From Opitutales bacterium (GTDB lineage Bacteria > Verrucomicrobiota > Verrucomicrobiia > Opitutales > JABSRG01): DNA of 60,671 nt. The DNA lies in contig JANQKZ010000014.1 of the NCBI GenBank assembly GCA_028280845.1, positions 1-60,671 on the forward strand. The letters run 5' to 3'. This document shows positions 45,162-54,082 of the stretch, piece after piece. Numbering within the stretch: position 1 is the first letter of the stretch; each line of letters begins with the position of its first letter. Under the pieces are notes generated by a model. That model ran no database searches, was not told the DNA's origin, and saw nothing but the letters and a program-made list of their open reading frames with translations. Position numbers and translations under genes: made by a program.

Positions 45162-46808
45162 TCAATTTGGAGGTACTCCACCCTCCGGGGCTCGAAAATC
45201 GATTGGAGTTTCGGTCGAGGCCCTCGAGGGGAGCCTTTCCGGGGTCGCCTTGTGCGTGAGCGCCCACTCCCACCATTTGCGTTTCATCACCTCCAGGATT
45301 TCGGGATACTGCTTTGCCAAATCGACGGTTTCCGTACGATCCTGAGCCATGTTAAACAGGAACCAGCGGCCCGTGGGTTGACGATGGATCGCTTTCCAAT
45401 CCCCATGGCGGACCGCGGCTTCGAGGCGGTGCTCCCAGAATAGCCAGTTGTGCGGGACTCGGTCTCCCGACTCGAAAACCGGGCGGAGCGATTTCCCCGG
45501 AGAGGGATGAATGTAGTAACCATCGACCACCTCTGGATAGTCGGCCTCTGCCAGGTCGATGAGGGTGGGCAAGACGTCGATGATATGCCCTGGGGAATGG
45601 ACGATCGAACCTGCCTGAACTTTCAGGCCGGCGGGCCAGTATACGATGAACGGTGTTGAGATTCCGCCTTCATGGCTTTGCGTTTTGTAGCGACGGAAAG
45701 GGGTGTTGGAGGCGTTGGCCCAACCCTGCCCATAGGAGATTCCACCGCTTTTGTCCGGGTCGTGGATGTCCGCCCGGGTTCCTCCTCCAAGATGAGAATT
45801 GCCTCGTGGAGTGGTGGTGTTCCAGGGTTCAGGGCATCCTCCATTATCGGAGAGGAACATGATGATAGTATTGTCGATTTGTTCCGTTTTTTCGAGGTAT
45901 TCCACTACCCGGCCAATATTATAATCCATGCGATAAATCTGCGCAGCATAAACGGCCATGCGGTAATTGAGGTCCTCTTGTTGTTCAGGAGTTAGGGTAT
46001 CCCAGGCAGGGACCTCAAAATCTCTCGGCGAGATTCCCTGTTCCTCTGAGACCAGACCCAGCCTGACTTGTTTGGCGAAGCGGCTCTCGCGGAGAGCGTC
46101 CCATCCCATTGCATACCGGCCTTCAAATTTGGCGATATCCTCCACTCGCGCATGAAGCGGCCAGTGGGGCGCCGTGTAGGCCAGGTATAGGAAAAAAGGG
46201 GCATCGTCTTCCTTCTCTGCAATGAACTGTATCGCATAGTCGGTAAATCGGTCCGTGATATAATAATCCGGGTCGTCGGGAACGGGGAGCAAATCGTTGC
46301 CGAGGTAGAGGCCTTTAGGCCGGAAATAACTGGAAGCTCCTCCCATGAGTCCGTAAAACCGGTCGAACCCGCGCTGGCGAGGCCACCATGCAGGATCCCC
46401 GGCACCGACGTGCCATTTGCCCGTCATGTAGGTGTAGTAGCCTGCGGGTTTCAAGGCTTCAGCCAGAGTCACGCAATGCTTATTGAGATGACCGACAAAA
46501 CCCGTCGTCGAGGTGGGGTGCCGCTTAGTCATTTCGCCGATTCCAGCCTGGTGTTGATAAAGGCCGGTGAGGAGAGAGGCGCGGGTGGGGCAGCAGCGGG
46601 AAGTATTGTAAAACTGGGAGAAGCGGAGGCCTCCGGCGGCGAGTTTATCCAGGTGTGGTGTGGGGATCTCTCCTCCATAGCAGCCGACATCGGAGAACCC
46701 CATATCGTCTGCCATAATGAGTACAATGTTTGGTCTTTCCGCTGATAAAGAAAAAAGAAATAGAAAAGGAAGTGAGAGTGAGCAGTAGGGTCTCATTAGA
46801 TTCATCAT
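45162..46808 (-). CDS. Secreted arylsulfatase (CCPTR)
   Basis: A 548-residue S1 arylsulfatase of the long type. Signal peptide (MMNLMRPYCSLSLPFLFLFS), IMADDMGFSDVGCYGGEI, formylglycine motif SRCCPTRASLLTG (Cys72 modified, followed by a second Cys), MTGKWHVGAG, FLSDNGGCPEP and RRYKTQSHEGGISTPF. The C terminus carries the usual beta-sheet domain. Start: the tandem ATG at 46808/46805 fits the signal peptide; the longer frame to 46886 overlaps fecR. Downstream of sigma/FecR and upstream of the CSASR sulfatase. Confidence 0.92.
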   Translation of the reverse strand: MMNLMRPYCSLSLPFLFLFSLSAERPNIVLIMADDMGFSDVGCYGGEIPTPHLDKLAAGGLRFSQFYNTSRCCPTRASLLTGLYQHQAGIGEMTKRHPTSTTGFVGHLNKHCVTLAEALKPAGYYTYMTGKWHVGAGDPAWWPRQRGFDRFYGLMGGASSYFRPKGLYLGNDLLPVPDDPDYYITDRFTDYAIQFIAEKEDDAPFFLYLAYTAPHWPLHARVEDIAKFEGRYAMGWDALRESRFAKQVRLGLVSEEQGISPRDFEVPAWDTLTPEQQEDLNYRMAVYAAQIYRMDYNIGRVVEYLEKTEQIDNTIIMFLSDNGGCPEPWNTTTPRGNSHLGGGTRADIHDPDKSGGISYGQGWANASNTPFRRYKTQSHEGGISTPFIVYWPAGLKVQAGSIVHSPGHIIDVLPTLIDLAEADYPEVVDGYYIHPSPGKSLRPVFESGDRVPHNWLFWEHRLEAAVRHGDWKAIHRQPTGRWFLFNMAQDRTETVDLAKQYPEILEVMKRKWWEWALTHKATPERLPSRASTETPIDFRAPEGGVPPN

Positions 46809-46882
46809 TGATTGTTCCAACCCCTTTCCCCCAAAAAGTCTATCCAGAGCTATGTTCCCGGCGGCAAACCGTTCGGTTTCTG

Positions 46883-47944
46883 TCAATTCACCGGGCCTAG
46901 AATAACCCCTTCATCTCTGGACCACTCAATATTGGCATTGAAGTTGGTTTCCAGCAACCTGACAAATCCTTCCACGTTGTCCGACCAGAACACCCCCGAA
47001 AGTGGCATTGATTGAAGCGATGGATTGAGGAGTTGAATTTGTATCCGGTTTCGCCGGTTGAATTCGCTCACTACCGCGATTAACGGCGTGTCGATAAATT
47101 CGATCAACTCAGGTTGCCAAATTAATTCCTCCTCGATTTGTGACTGTTCGAGTGAGATCACCTCAATCGTTTGGTTTTCAACACCCAGGGTTACAATGGC
47201 CCGTTCGGCCTGTCCGATAACGGGGGACCGCATAGACTCGGGAGCGAAGGAGCGGAGGGCACTCTCCCCCAAAACCTGAACCCGGCCTTCGGAAACAATC
47301 AGATCTATAAAGTCTTCGTTTTCTCTGACATTAAAAACGGTTCCAAGCGCCACCAGGCGGACGCTCGATACATGAACCACAAAGGGTCGATCTGGATTCT
47401 TGGCAACTTCGAAACTGGCTTCACCCTGGACCAGAGTGATGGATCGCTCGGATGCTGAATAATGCTCCTCAACAATGGCTCCATGATTGAGCTCAATCCG
47501 GGACCCGTCGGATAACCGCATTGTTTGGATTCGCTCAAATGGGACCAACTCCATGGCGGGAGGGGTGGGCTGTTCGGGTTGGTTAACACCAATTTGGACC
47601 CAGAAAGCCAGCAGGACCAACACCGTGGATGCGGCCAAGGAAAGAAAAACCTTTCGTTTTTTTAAAAGGCGATGAAACCAGAAGGATGAGGGCAGATCCT
47701 CATCGAGCAAGTTCGGGTTGATGGGTAAGCCGGGCGTGGTCTGCAATCCGGCCAGGCGATCCAGTTCCTCCCAGGCCCAACTATGCTTGGTCATGGCATT
47801 TCGATGGAGAACATCCGCACCCAACCAGTCCGTGAGTTCATCTTGTTCCTTAGGTGAGAGCCCCCGGTCCAATTTCAAAACCCAGGCACAGGCTTCCCTT
47901 TCAATTTCTTCAAGTTTAGCTTTATCAGGGGGGATAGGGTTCAT
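46883..47944 (-). CDS. FecR-type anti-sigma factor
   Basis: A 353-residue transmembrane sensor. A cytosolic sigma-binding helix bundle (~1-90, EREACAWVLKLDRGLSPKEQ) precedes one TM (~99-116, VFLSLAASTVLVLLAFW), then the periplasmic FecR domain (SDGSRIELNHGA, LVQGEASFEVAKNPDRPFVV, ALGTVFNVRE) and an STN-like C-terminal half ending in the DUF4974-type VSEFNRRNRIQIQL. It overlaps the sigma gene by 4 nt (ATGA). It would release the sigma factor when the STN domain of a receptor, probably that at 48660, reports ligand. Confidence 0.92.
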   Translation of the reverse strand: MNPIPPDKAKLEEIEREACAWVLKLDRGLSPKEQDELTDWLGADVLHRNAMTKHSWAWEELDRLAGLQTTPGLPINPNLLDEDLPSSFWFHRLLKKRKVFLSLAASTVLVLLAFWVQIGVNQPEQPTPPAMELVPFERIQTMRLSDGSRIELNHGAIVEEHYSASERSITLVQGEASFEVAKNPDRPFVVHVSSVRLVALGTVFNVRENEDFIDLIVSEGRVQVLGESALRSFAPESMRSPVIGQAERAIVTLGVENQTIEVISLEQSQIEEELIWQPELIEFIDTPLIAVVSEFNRRNRIQIQLLNPSLQSMPLSGVFWSDNVEGFVRLLETNFNANIEWSRDEGVILGPVN

Positions 47945-48483
47945 TTGGAGAATCGGTTGGTATATTTTTTCTTATCGAAGTACTGGACACATTTACGGAA
48001 TCCGATGCGTCCCTGTACTTCCACCGTGTGTTCAGCGATTCCAAGCATGCTGGCCACCTCTTTTTGGGATAACCCGTAAATCTTTCTTAAAACCATTATC
48101 TGTCGACATCGGGTAGGGAGGCAACGCAGGGCATCAATAAGCAGGCGAATCTCCTCCGAATGGACAGCACTTTCCAAGGGATTGGCGGTTGGATCGGTTA
48201 TCTCCACCGATTCGTATTCTTTATCCCCCGGGGGGGCTTCAAACTGGTATCTCCTTATCAGGTTGAGGGCAATATTTCTGGCAGTAACAAATAAATAAGC
48301 CCGCGGATTTGCAATGGGTCCTGAGGCGTGTGCCTTGATAATTCGCTCATAAGCTTCCTGGATCACATCATCCACATTTGGGATAATGGAAAAACGGGCA
48401 TGTAACCAATTCCTTAAATCGTCCTCATGGGGAAGGATTTGGTCTACAAACCAGATATTCTGAGGCAATTCTTCGTTGGTCAT
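47941..48483 (-). CDS. ECF sigma factor (FecI-like)
   Basis: A 180-residue ECF sigma factor: region 2 with NVDDVIQEAYERIIKA and RAYLFVTARNIALNLIRR (~35-80), region 4 with LPTRCRQIMVLRKIYGLSQKEVASMLGIAEHTVEVQ (~118-153). It is paired with FecR, with which it overlaps by 4 nt. A plausible -10 (TATACT, complement of 48560-48565) lies ~75 nt upstream. The order receptor, sigma, FecR, sulfatases is unusual in that the receptor comes first. It likely activates the receptor and sulfatase genes around it. Confidence 0.93.
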   Translation of the reverse strand: MTNEELPQNIWFVDQILPHEDDLRNWLHARFSIIPNVDDVIQEAYERIIKAHASGPIANPRAYLFVTARNIALNLIRRYQFEAPPGDKEYESVEITDPTANPLESAVHSEEIRLLIDALRCLPTRCRQIMVLRKIYGLSQKEVASMLGIAEHTVEVQGRIGFRKCVQYFDKKKYTNRFSK

Positions 48484-48579
48484 GCGGTAGAAGCGAATCC
48501 AGGACTCACAGTTAATTAACCCATGAGGCGATAGTATCCGTTAAGTTTGAGATGAAAATAGTATAACATAGCCGGGCAA

Positions 48580-48613
48580 AAAAGAGCGACCGCTACCCAA
48601 CGGCCGCTCTTTT
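48580..48613 (-). terminator. Rho-independent terminator of the STN receptor gene
   Basis: AAAAGAGCGGCCG and CGGTCGCTCTTTT (minus-strand reading) pair with one G-T and an 8-nt loop, followed by a T-run. It separates the receptor gene from the sigma gene. Confidence 0.85.
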
Positions 48614-48659
48614 CTTATACGGTATAACCCGACCACAGTGTGGCTTACATCACTACAGG

Positions 48660-51600
48660 CTAGAAAGCGAATGTAGTGGTAAAGATGAACTGGCGGGGAG
48701 CGGGCAGGCCGATTGAAGCGGGAGATCCGTCAGTGAATTTTGAAATGGCAACTGGGTCGCTGGTATCAAACAGGTTGCGAACGTTGAGCTGAAACTTTGC
48801 TCGGACTCTATTTTCCAGGAGGTTCATCCTGTAGGATGCAACGAAGTCGACAAAAATATCGCTGTCTCCCTTAAGGCGGTCGTCCGGATTTAAGATGATC
48901 TCGCCGGGGTCTTCCGGGTTTTCCATTGTCCCGAAGCCCAGGACCGGGGCGCTGCGGTAGCGCAACCCACCACCCAGACTGAGTCCATCGAGCTTTCCAT
49001 CGGTGAATTTGTAATTGCCGAAGACATTTACCCGCCAGTCCCGAATCTGCTGCTCACTCAGGCCATCTTGGGCTGCGATGAGCGCCATTTGAGGAATGAT
49101 AACCGTTTCATATTGTTCCTGGAAACTCACATCCCCATCGGCCACGAGTTCACCGTCGTTCCAGGGCAGATTTTCCCATCCTGAGACTCCGAAGTTCGGA
49201 TTCACTTCGGCAATACCGTTGCCATCGGCATCGATATATGGGCGAGTATCCGTGACGGATTGCCAGACGGAGACACGGGCATCCGTCCAATCCCGGAAGG
49301 AGAGCGCCACGTTCGAAACCGTGGATTTCTGGTTAGCCGCATTGAAGCGTACACTGAAATTGGAAACCGGGTTGATGACCATTTCGAGTTCATATCCCTC
49401 GGCCACCTTGTCTTGGGAGGTCCGGTAATCGTTGGCGCCCCTTCCGTTCGTGGGATCAAATCCGTTGGCAGCAATAGAGGGATCAAAGCCATTGGGAATT
49501 TGCAGGACTGTCCCAGGATTGCTGGGATCTTCCGCTTCGAAGAAGGCCGCATCCCGAGCACGATTTTCGAAGGGAACCAAATCCCCTCGAATGTTGTTCA
49601 CGTCATTCGCGGGGCGGCTGGCAATTTGAGTGTTCTCATATTTATTAATCCGGAAATAGAGCTTATTATCGAGAAGGTTAAAGCGTACCCCGTAGTCTTT
49701 GCCATCCCCGGAGGATCCCGAAATCTGTTCATCCCAGGCGTTTAGGTTGCCTGGAGGAGGAATGAAGTTTTCGGACTGGTTGTAATGAAAACTGATCCAG
49801 GGCAAGGGGTGGATGACCAGACCGTAGTTATAGGAAGTGCCAGAAGCCGACTGAGTGAGCACACTCGCCTCCAGGTCTTTGCTTCCGTAAGGGAATAGGT
49901 TGTTGTCCTGGCGGCCAGGGCGGTCGGCTGGATCCTCTTCCCAAACTTCGGCTTTATCGTGGCGTACTCCGACGAAGGGAATAATCCGGTTTTTCCAGAA
50001 ATATCCCTGATAGACTCCCATCCAACTGACAAGCGTGTTTTTATCCGAGCCACCCGCTCCCGTGGTCCCGAAGCCATCGTAAACTTGGTGCTGTCCGGTG
50101 GTAAAGACCTGCCCATTGACATCCGTAAAGGTGTATTGACCGGATTTATGGTCATGTTGTTGGACCCCGGCGTTGCCGATGACGGCCAGGGCGTTGTTAC
50201 TGCCGGAGGGATAATTCGGGTTATCCGTGAACGGGTTATCAAAATAATAGCGGACCCATAGCTCGTTCGCCCGGTTGTTCAGGGCGTCATTGCTACTGCC
50301 GGTGAGATAAGTTGCACCGGCTGGCACAATGGCCCTTGAGCCACCGATATCCCATTGCTTGGTGGAATCATTGGTATAGATGCCGGCGAGGGAGTGACGA
50401 CCCAACCAGCGGGTCCAGCCGGCATGCTCGGTGAAGTCCAGTTCGTAAGAGGCGCTGATACGAAGGTTGCGTTGCTCAATCTCATCTCGCCCTCCCTGAA
50501 GTCTGCCTTCGGTGAAGAATTTGCCTGCATTCGGGTTGGGTGTGATTCCGTCAGGCATATACATATTGGCGTCGCCCCGGATCCAGGTCCAATTGTTTCC
50601 ACCGATTTGGGCGGTGCCTATTTCATCCAGTTTTTCCTGATTGAACGCGATCTCAACAAAGAGTTTATCGAAGAGGCGCTGCTCCACCACGGCTGTCAAT
50701 GCCCGGTCCTCATTACGATTGTACCAACCAAACCCGCGAAGGCTGGATTGGAAGAGGAAGGCGAGGTCGTCTCCTCCGTAACCGGCACGGGTTTCCTCAT
50801 CCAGTTGGGTGGGGGGCTCCGGAGGTGCGGTGTAGGCGGAGCGGCCGGACCATTGGGCGATGGGTACGCTTGCGGCTGCGCCTCCGACAACCATCGGGGT
50901 ATTGTCATTCCATCCCACGGGATTATCCCGGTTCCGGAACGTATCTACACGGTCAGGATTTCCACCCATGAAAAGGTATCCATTTGGATCGCGTCGGAGG
51001 GCGTTACGAATTTCATTCCCGTTAATGACTCCGTTCCCATTGTCGTCAACGTTGGCCAGGGAATTGTCAAAGAGCGGCATGCCTGCTTCAACCCAAGGAG
51101 AAACGGCATCAAATGGGGTCCGGCCCATGGCACGTTGGGCGGAACGGTTTCTGTATTCATAGCTCAGGCGAATTTTTGTTCGCTCAAAGGGGTTATAAGC
51201 GATGGCCCCATAAATCCCGGTTTTGAAATCTTTGTTGGGATCAAGATGGGAGCGATCGTAGGCGCTGACCAATGCTACGCGAACCGCCAACTTATTTTCT
51301 ACCAGGGCGTGATTGTAGTCTAGAATCCCACGAGTGCCGTCAAAGCTGTCGATGCGCAACCCAATCTCCCCGAAATTATCCCGCACGTTGGGACGTTTCA
51401 GGGTAGTATCGACGGTACCGGCGGGGCTTCCCAACCCGAAGAGAATAGAATTGGGACCACTGGAGATCGTGGTGCGTTGCTGGTTGTAAGAATCCAGGCT
51501 CATCCGGGTGGGGAAGAACTCCCTTGTCCGCGAAGCCGTGGAAAGCCCTCGAATCCGGGTGTTATTACGCACGTTCAAAGATCCAAATGCCCCGGTTTCC

Positions 51601-52316
51601 TGGGCGTATTCATAGGTGCTTTCTACATTCGTACTGTAGAGGAAGACTTCTTCCTCAGACATCGCACCGACATCGCTCAAGAACTCCAGGGTAAGCACTT
51701 CAACTTGTGAGGAGATATCGCTTAGACTGGCACGTGTCCGACCTCCAGCCAAAGTGGTGGTTGCCAGGTAGCCCGCATCCTCTGCCGAAACTTCAAAGGG
51801 GGATAGGGTCGCAATATCAGCTTCTTCCTCGGCCTCCTGAGCCTGGGCGTTGGGAGTCGCAGTTACAGCTAAGGTAGCCAGTCCTGCCAAAAGCTTGCCG
51901 AATAGGCGCTTTTCATTTTTCATTCTGTTTTCAGTGTGTTGGTTTGGTTTGTTGTGGTTTGGATTCCCCGGGTGGCCGCCCGGGTTGTCCAAGGTGACTT
52001 CAGCCGCGTTTTGTGGCTTGCGCACAACTGCAACTGCATTCGAATCGACATCTTGATTAAAGCCGAGCGGGGTGTTTTCTAGCATCAACTTGAGCGCCTC
52101 GCTCGGTGCCAATTCAGCCTGGATTTCGTTGGTAACAATCCCCCTGACGTGATCCGGGTTGAACACCACACTCATGCCCGACTGTTTGCCATAGGCCAGC
52201 AGGGTATCACGAGCATCTCCTTTGGGGATGGAGTAGTGGACAGGGGGGATGTCCGCGTCGGCGGCTGAAAGATTAAGGAGTAGGGTTGGAAAGAACAAAA
52301 CAAAGCCCACAATCAT
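48660..52316 (-). CDS. STN-domain TonB-dependent receptor of the sulfatase locus
   Basis: A 1218-residue receptor. Signal peptide MIVGFVLFFPTLLLNLSAAD after a TTG/ATG pair at 52322/52316 (ATG chosen), STN domain (~28-95; DARDTLLAYGKQSGMSVVFN, SEALKLMLENTPLGF), a Pro/Asn/His-rich linker, then a second complete signal-peptide-like segment beginning with Met132 (MKNEKRLFGKLLAGLATLAV...NAQAQ), acidic spacer, plug (SPFEVSAEDAGYLATTTLAG) and barrel ending PRQFIFTTTFAF. The STN should signal to the FecR at 46883, so induction by its cargo, likely a sulfated oligosaccharide, is expected. The internal segment suggests the STN module was added in front of an older receptor gene. Confidence 0.93.
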   Translation of the reverse strand: MIVGFVLFFPTLLLNLSAADADIPPVHYSIPKGDARDTLLAYGKQSGMSVVFNPDHVRGIVTNEIQAELAPSEALKLMLENTPLGFNQDVDSNAVAVVRKPQNAAEVTLDNPGGHPGNPNHNKPNQHTENRMKNEKRLFGKLLAGLATLAVTATPNAQAQEAEEEADIATLSPFEVSAEDAGYLATTTLAGGRTRASLSDISSQVEVLTLEFLSDVGAMSEEEVFLYSTNVESTYEYAQETGAFGSLNVRNNTRIRGLSTASRTREFFPTRMSLDSYNQQRTTISSGPNSILFGLGSPAGTVDTTLKRPNVRDNFGEIGLRIDSFDGTRGILDYNHALVENKLAVRVALVSAYDRSHLDPNKDFKTGIYGAIAYNPFERTKIRLSYEYRNRSAQRAMGRTPFDAVSPWVEAGMPLFDNSLANVDDNGNGVINGNEIRNALRRDPNGYLFMGGNPDRVDTFRNRDNPVGWNDNTPMVVGGAAASVPIAQWSGRSAYTAPPEPPTQLDEETRAGYGGDDLAFLFQSSLRGFGWYNRNEDRALTAVVEQRLFDKLFVEIAFNQEKLDEIGTAQIGGNNWTWIRGDANMYMPDGITPNPNAGKFFTEGRLQGGRDEIEQRNLRISASYELDFTEHAGWTRWLGRHSLAGIYTNDSTKQWDIGGSRAIVPAGATYLTGSSNDALNNRANELWVRYYFDNPFTDNPNYPSGSNNALAVIGNAGVQQHDHKSGQYTFTDVNGQVFTTGQHQVYDGFGTTGAGGSDKNTLVSWMGVYQGYFWKNRIIPFVGVRHDKAEVWEEDPADRPGRQDNNLFPYGSKDLEASVLTQSASGTSYNYGLVIHPLPWISFHYNQSENFIPPPGNLNAWDEQISGSSGDGKDYGVRFNLLDNKLYFRINKYENTQIASRPANDVNNIRGDLVPFENRARDAAFFEAEDPSNPGTVLQIPNGFDPSIAANGFDPTNGRGANDYRTSQDKVAEGYELEMVINPVSNFSVRFNAANQKSTVSNVALSFRDWTDARVSVWQSVTDTRPYIDADGNGIAEVNPNFGVSGWENLPWNDGELVADGDVSFQEQYETVIIPQMALIAAQDGLSEQQIRDWRVNVFGNYKFTDGKLDGLSLGGGLRYRSAPVLGFGTMENPEDPGEIILNPDDRLKGDSDIFVDFVASYRMNLLENRVRAKFQLNVRNLFDTSDPVAISKFTDGSPASIGLPAPRQFIFTTTFAF

Positions 52317-52578
52317 TCGCAAAGCAATGATTGACGATCTGCACCCTCTGGTTGAGTTGCAGTAACTGGGGTAGATGTAGTGGGTATTCAGGTTATACAG
52401 TAGTAAAACGTGGGGCGGGAAAATCCGTTAAAACAATTCTCAAAAAAAGAGAGAAATATCACAGGCCGTTCCGGATCCTTTCGGGCTTGGTTGAGCGGTC
52501 CAAAAATCGCAGCAGATAGGACAGGGTGGAAGGCGCCACCGAGGGTGCGGCCATCCCGCGTGTTATTCCTGATGGCCT

Positions 52579-53988
52579 CTACTTCATTTCATCCAGATAC
52601 TGTTGCAGCTTTCTATTGAGCTCCGCCGCTTTGCGAAGGTCGGGATCTTCAGGATATTCGAGGTCCTCAAAAGTGTGTAGTTTGCCATACAGTAGGTTTA
52701 CCCATTCTTGGGGGTCTGCCTGCTCGTCATAAAGCTCCCACGATTTGGGGGCGTTGACGGAATATCGGATCAAGCGCCAACCGTCGGCCACAATCGTATG
52801 GTTATCTGGCTTGTAAGTGCTCACCGCGAAGGCATCCCAGTTATTTGATTTCGGATCCTCCAGGAGGGGCCGCATACTTTTTCGATTCCGAACCCACACC
52901 GGTGTAGGCAAGCCGGCTAAATCACAAACCGTGGCGTAGGCGTTTGAATAATCCACACTGGCGTGCGAGACGGAACCGGGCCGGGTTACGCCCGGCACCA
53001 CCCAGATGTAAGGAGCCCGGGTGGACTCGTTCCAAAGGGTGCGTTTGGCGGCCTGTTGTTTTTCCCCAAGGTGGTAGCCATGGTCAGACCACAGAATGAT
53101 GATGGTTTCCCGTTTTGAATTAGGCCCCTGGTCAAAGGCGTTGAGAATCCGGCCAATGTTAAAATCGGTATAACTGGCCGTTGCCAGGTAAGCCCGGACC
53201 ATTTCTCGCATCGCTTTATCAGAGGCATCGAAGGTGTGGTTGTCGTTGCAACGGGTTAGGTGGCAAAACGCGTCCGGATCAAGATCATCCCGGTCGGTAT
53301 CGAGGATTTCCGGAAGCAGGACCTGCTTCAAAGGGTGCAAATCATAAAAGCGTTGCGGAACGAACCAGGGAAGGTGGGGTTTGTAAAGACCGGCCAGCAG
53401 GAAGAAAGGCTTCTCGTGTTTGGCCACGAGATCTTCAGCCAGCAGGTCTTCCATGAGTCTGACGGTAGGTTCATCTTCCACCGCATCATACCCTGATGGA
53501 GATTCTGGGAGGATGCCCCAGCTCTGACCGGCGGTTTCTCCGGATTCGAGTAACAAATTGGCCTTGGGCCGGGGCCCCTTGGGCTGAAAAAGATCTTGGG
53601 AATCTGCCAGATCCTCGCCCCCGATGATTTTTCCTCCGCCGGCGACATAATACCCATTCTGGCGAAAGTAACGAAAAAGACTCTTCTCGCTCATGCCGGG
53701 TTTATTCTTGTCTCCATTGACATAGATTCCCGAAGCAAAGGGGGGCAAGCCGGACCAGAATGCGCGTCGGGCGGGATTGCATTGGGGCGCCATGGTGTGC
53801 GCGTTGGTAAATGTTACTCCCCGGTCAGCCAACCGGTCTATATTGGGGGTCTCCAACTGCGGATGTCCTCCAAGATGGCTGACCCAGTCATTGAGGTCAT
53901 CGACGATGATAAAGAGGATGTTAGGCTTTTCGGCATGACTGAAAAATGGGGAAAGGGTGCAAAGAAAGATGAGGAGGGTTTTTTTCAT
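52579..53988 (-). CDS. Secreted iduronate-2-sulfatase-like sulfatase (CNPAR)
   Basis: A 469-residue S1 sulfatase with the features of the iduronate-2-sulfatase/choline-sulfatase-like branch: IIVDDLNDWVSHLGGHPQ, formylglycine motif QCNPARRAFWSG (Cys70), GGGKIIGGED, LAGLYKPHLPWFVP and ILWSDHGYHLGEK. Signal peptide MKKTLLIFLCTLSPFFSHA sets the ATG at 53988 (a longer frame to 54015 adds nine residues). Substrate probably a 2-O-sulfated uronate or fucose; uncertain. Tandem with the sulfatase at 54083. Confidence 0.92.
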   Translation of the reverse strand: MKKTLLIFLCTLSPFFSHAEKPNILFIIVDDLNDWVSHLGGHPQLETPNIDRLADRGVTFTNAHTMAPQCNPARRAFWSGLPPFASGIYVNGDKNKPGMSEKSLFRYFRQNGYYVAGGGKIIGGEDLADSQDLFQPKGPRPKANLLLESGETAGQSWGILPESPSGYDAVEDEPTVRLMEDLLAEDLVAKHEKPFFLLAGLYKPHLPWFVPQRFYDLHPLKQVLLPEILDTDRDDLDPDAFCHLTRCNDNHTFDASDKAMREMVRAYLATASYTDFNIGRILNAFDQGPNSKRETIIILWSDHGYHLGEKQQAAKRTLWNESTRAPYIWVVPGVTRPGSVSHASVDYSNAYATVCDLAGLPTPVWVRNRKSMRPLLEDPKSNNWDAFAVSTYKPDNHTIVADGWRLIRYSVNAPKSWELYDEQADPQEWVNLLYGKLHTFEDLEYPEDPDLRKAAELNRKLQQYLDEMK

Positions 53989-54082
53989 AGTAAAAGTGGC
54001 GCGTCGATTCGTCACATTCTAACCTGGATTAGTAAAAGGTCAGGTTGTCCCCTGGGTTTGCTGAGGGTTAAGTTCGTCTGGG

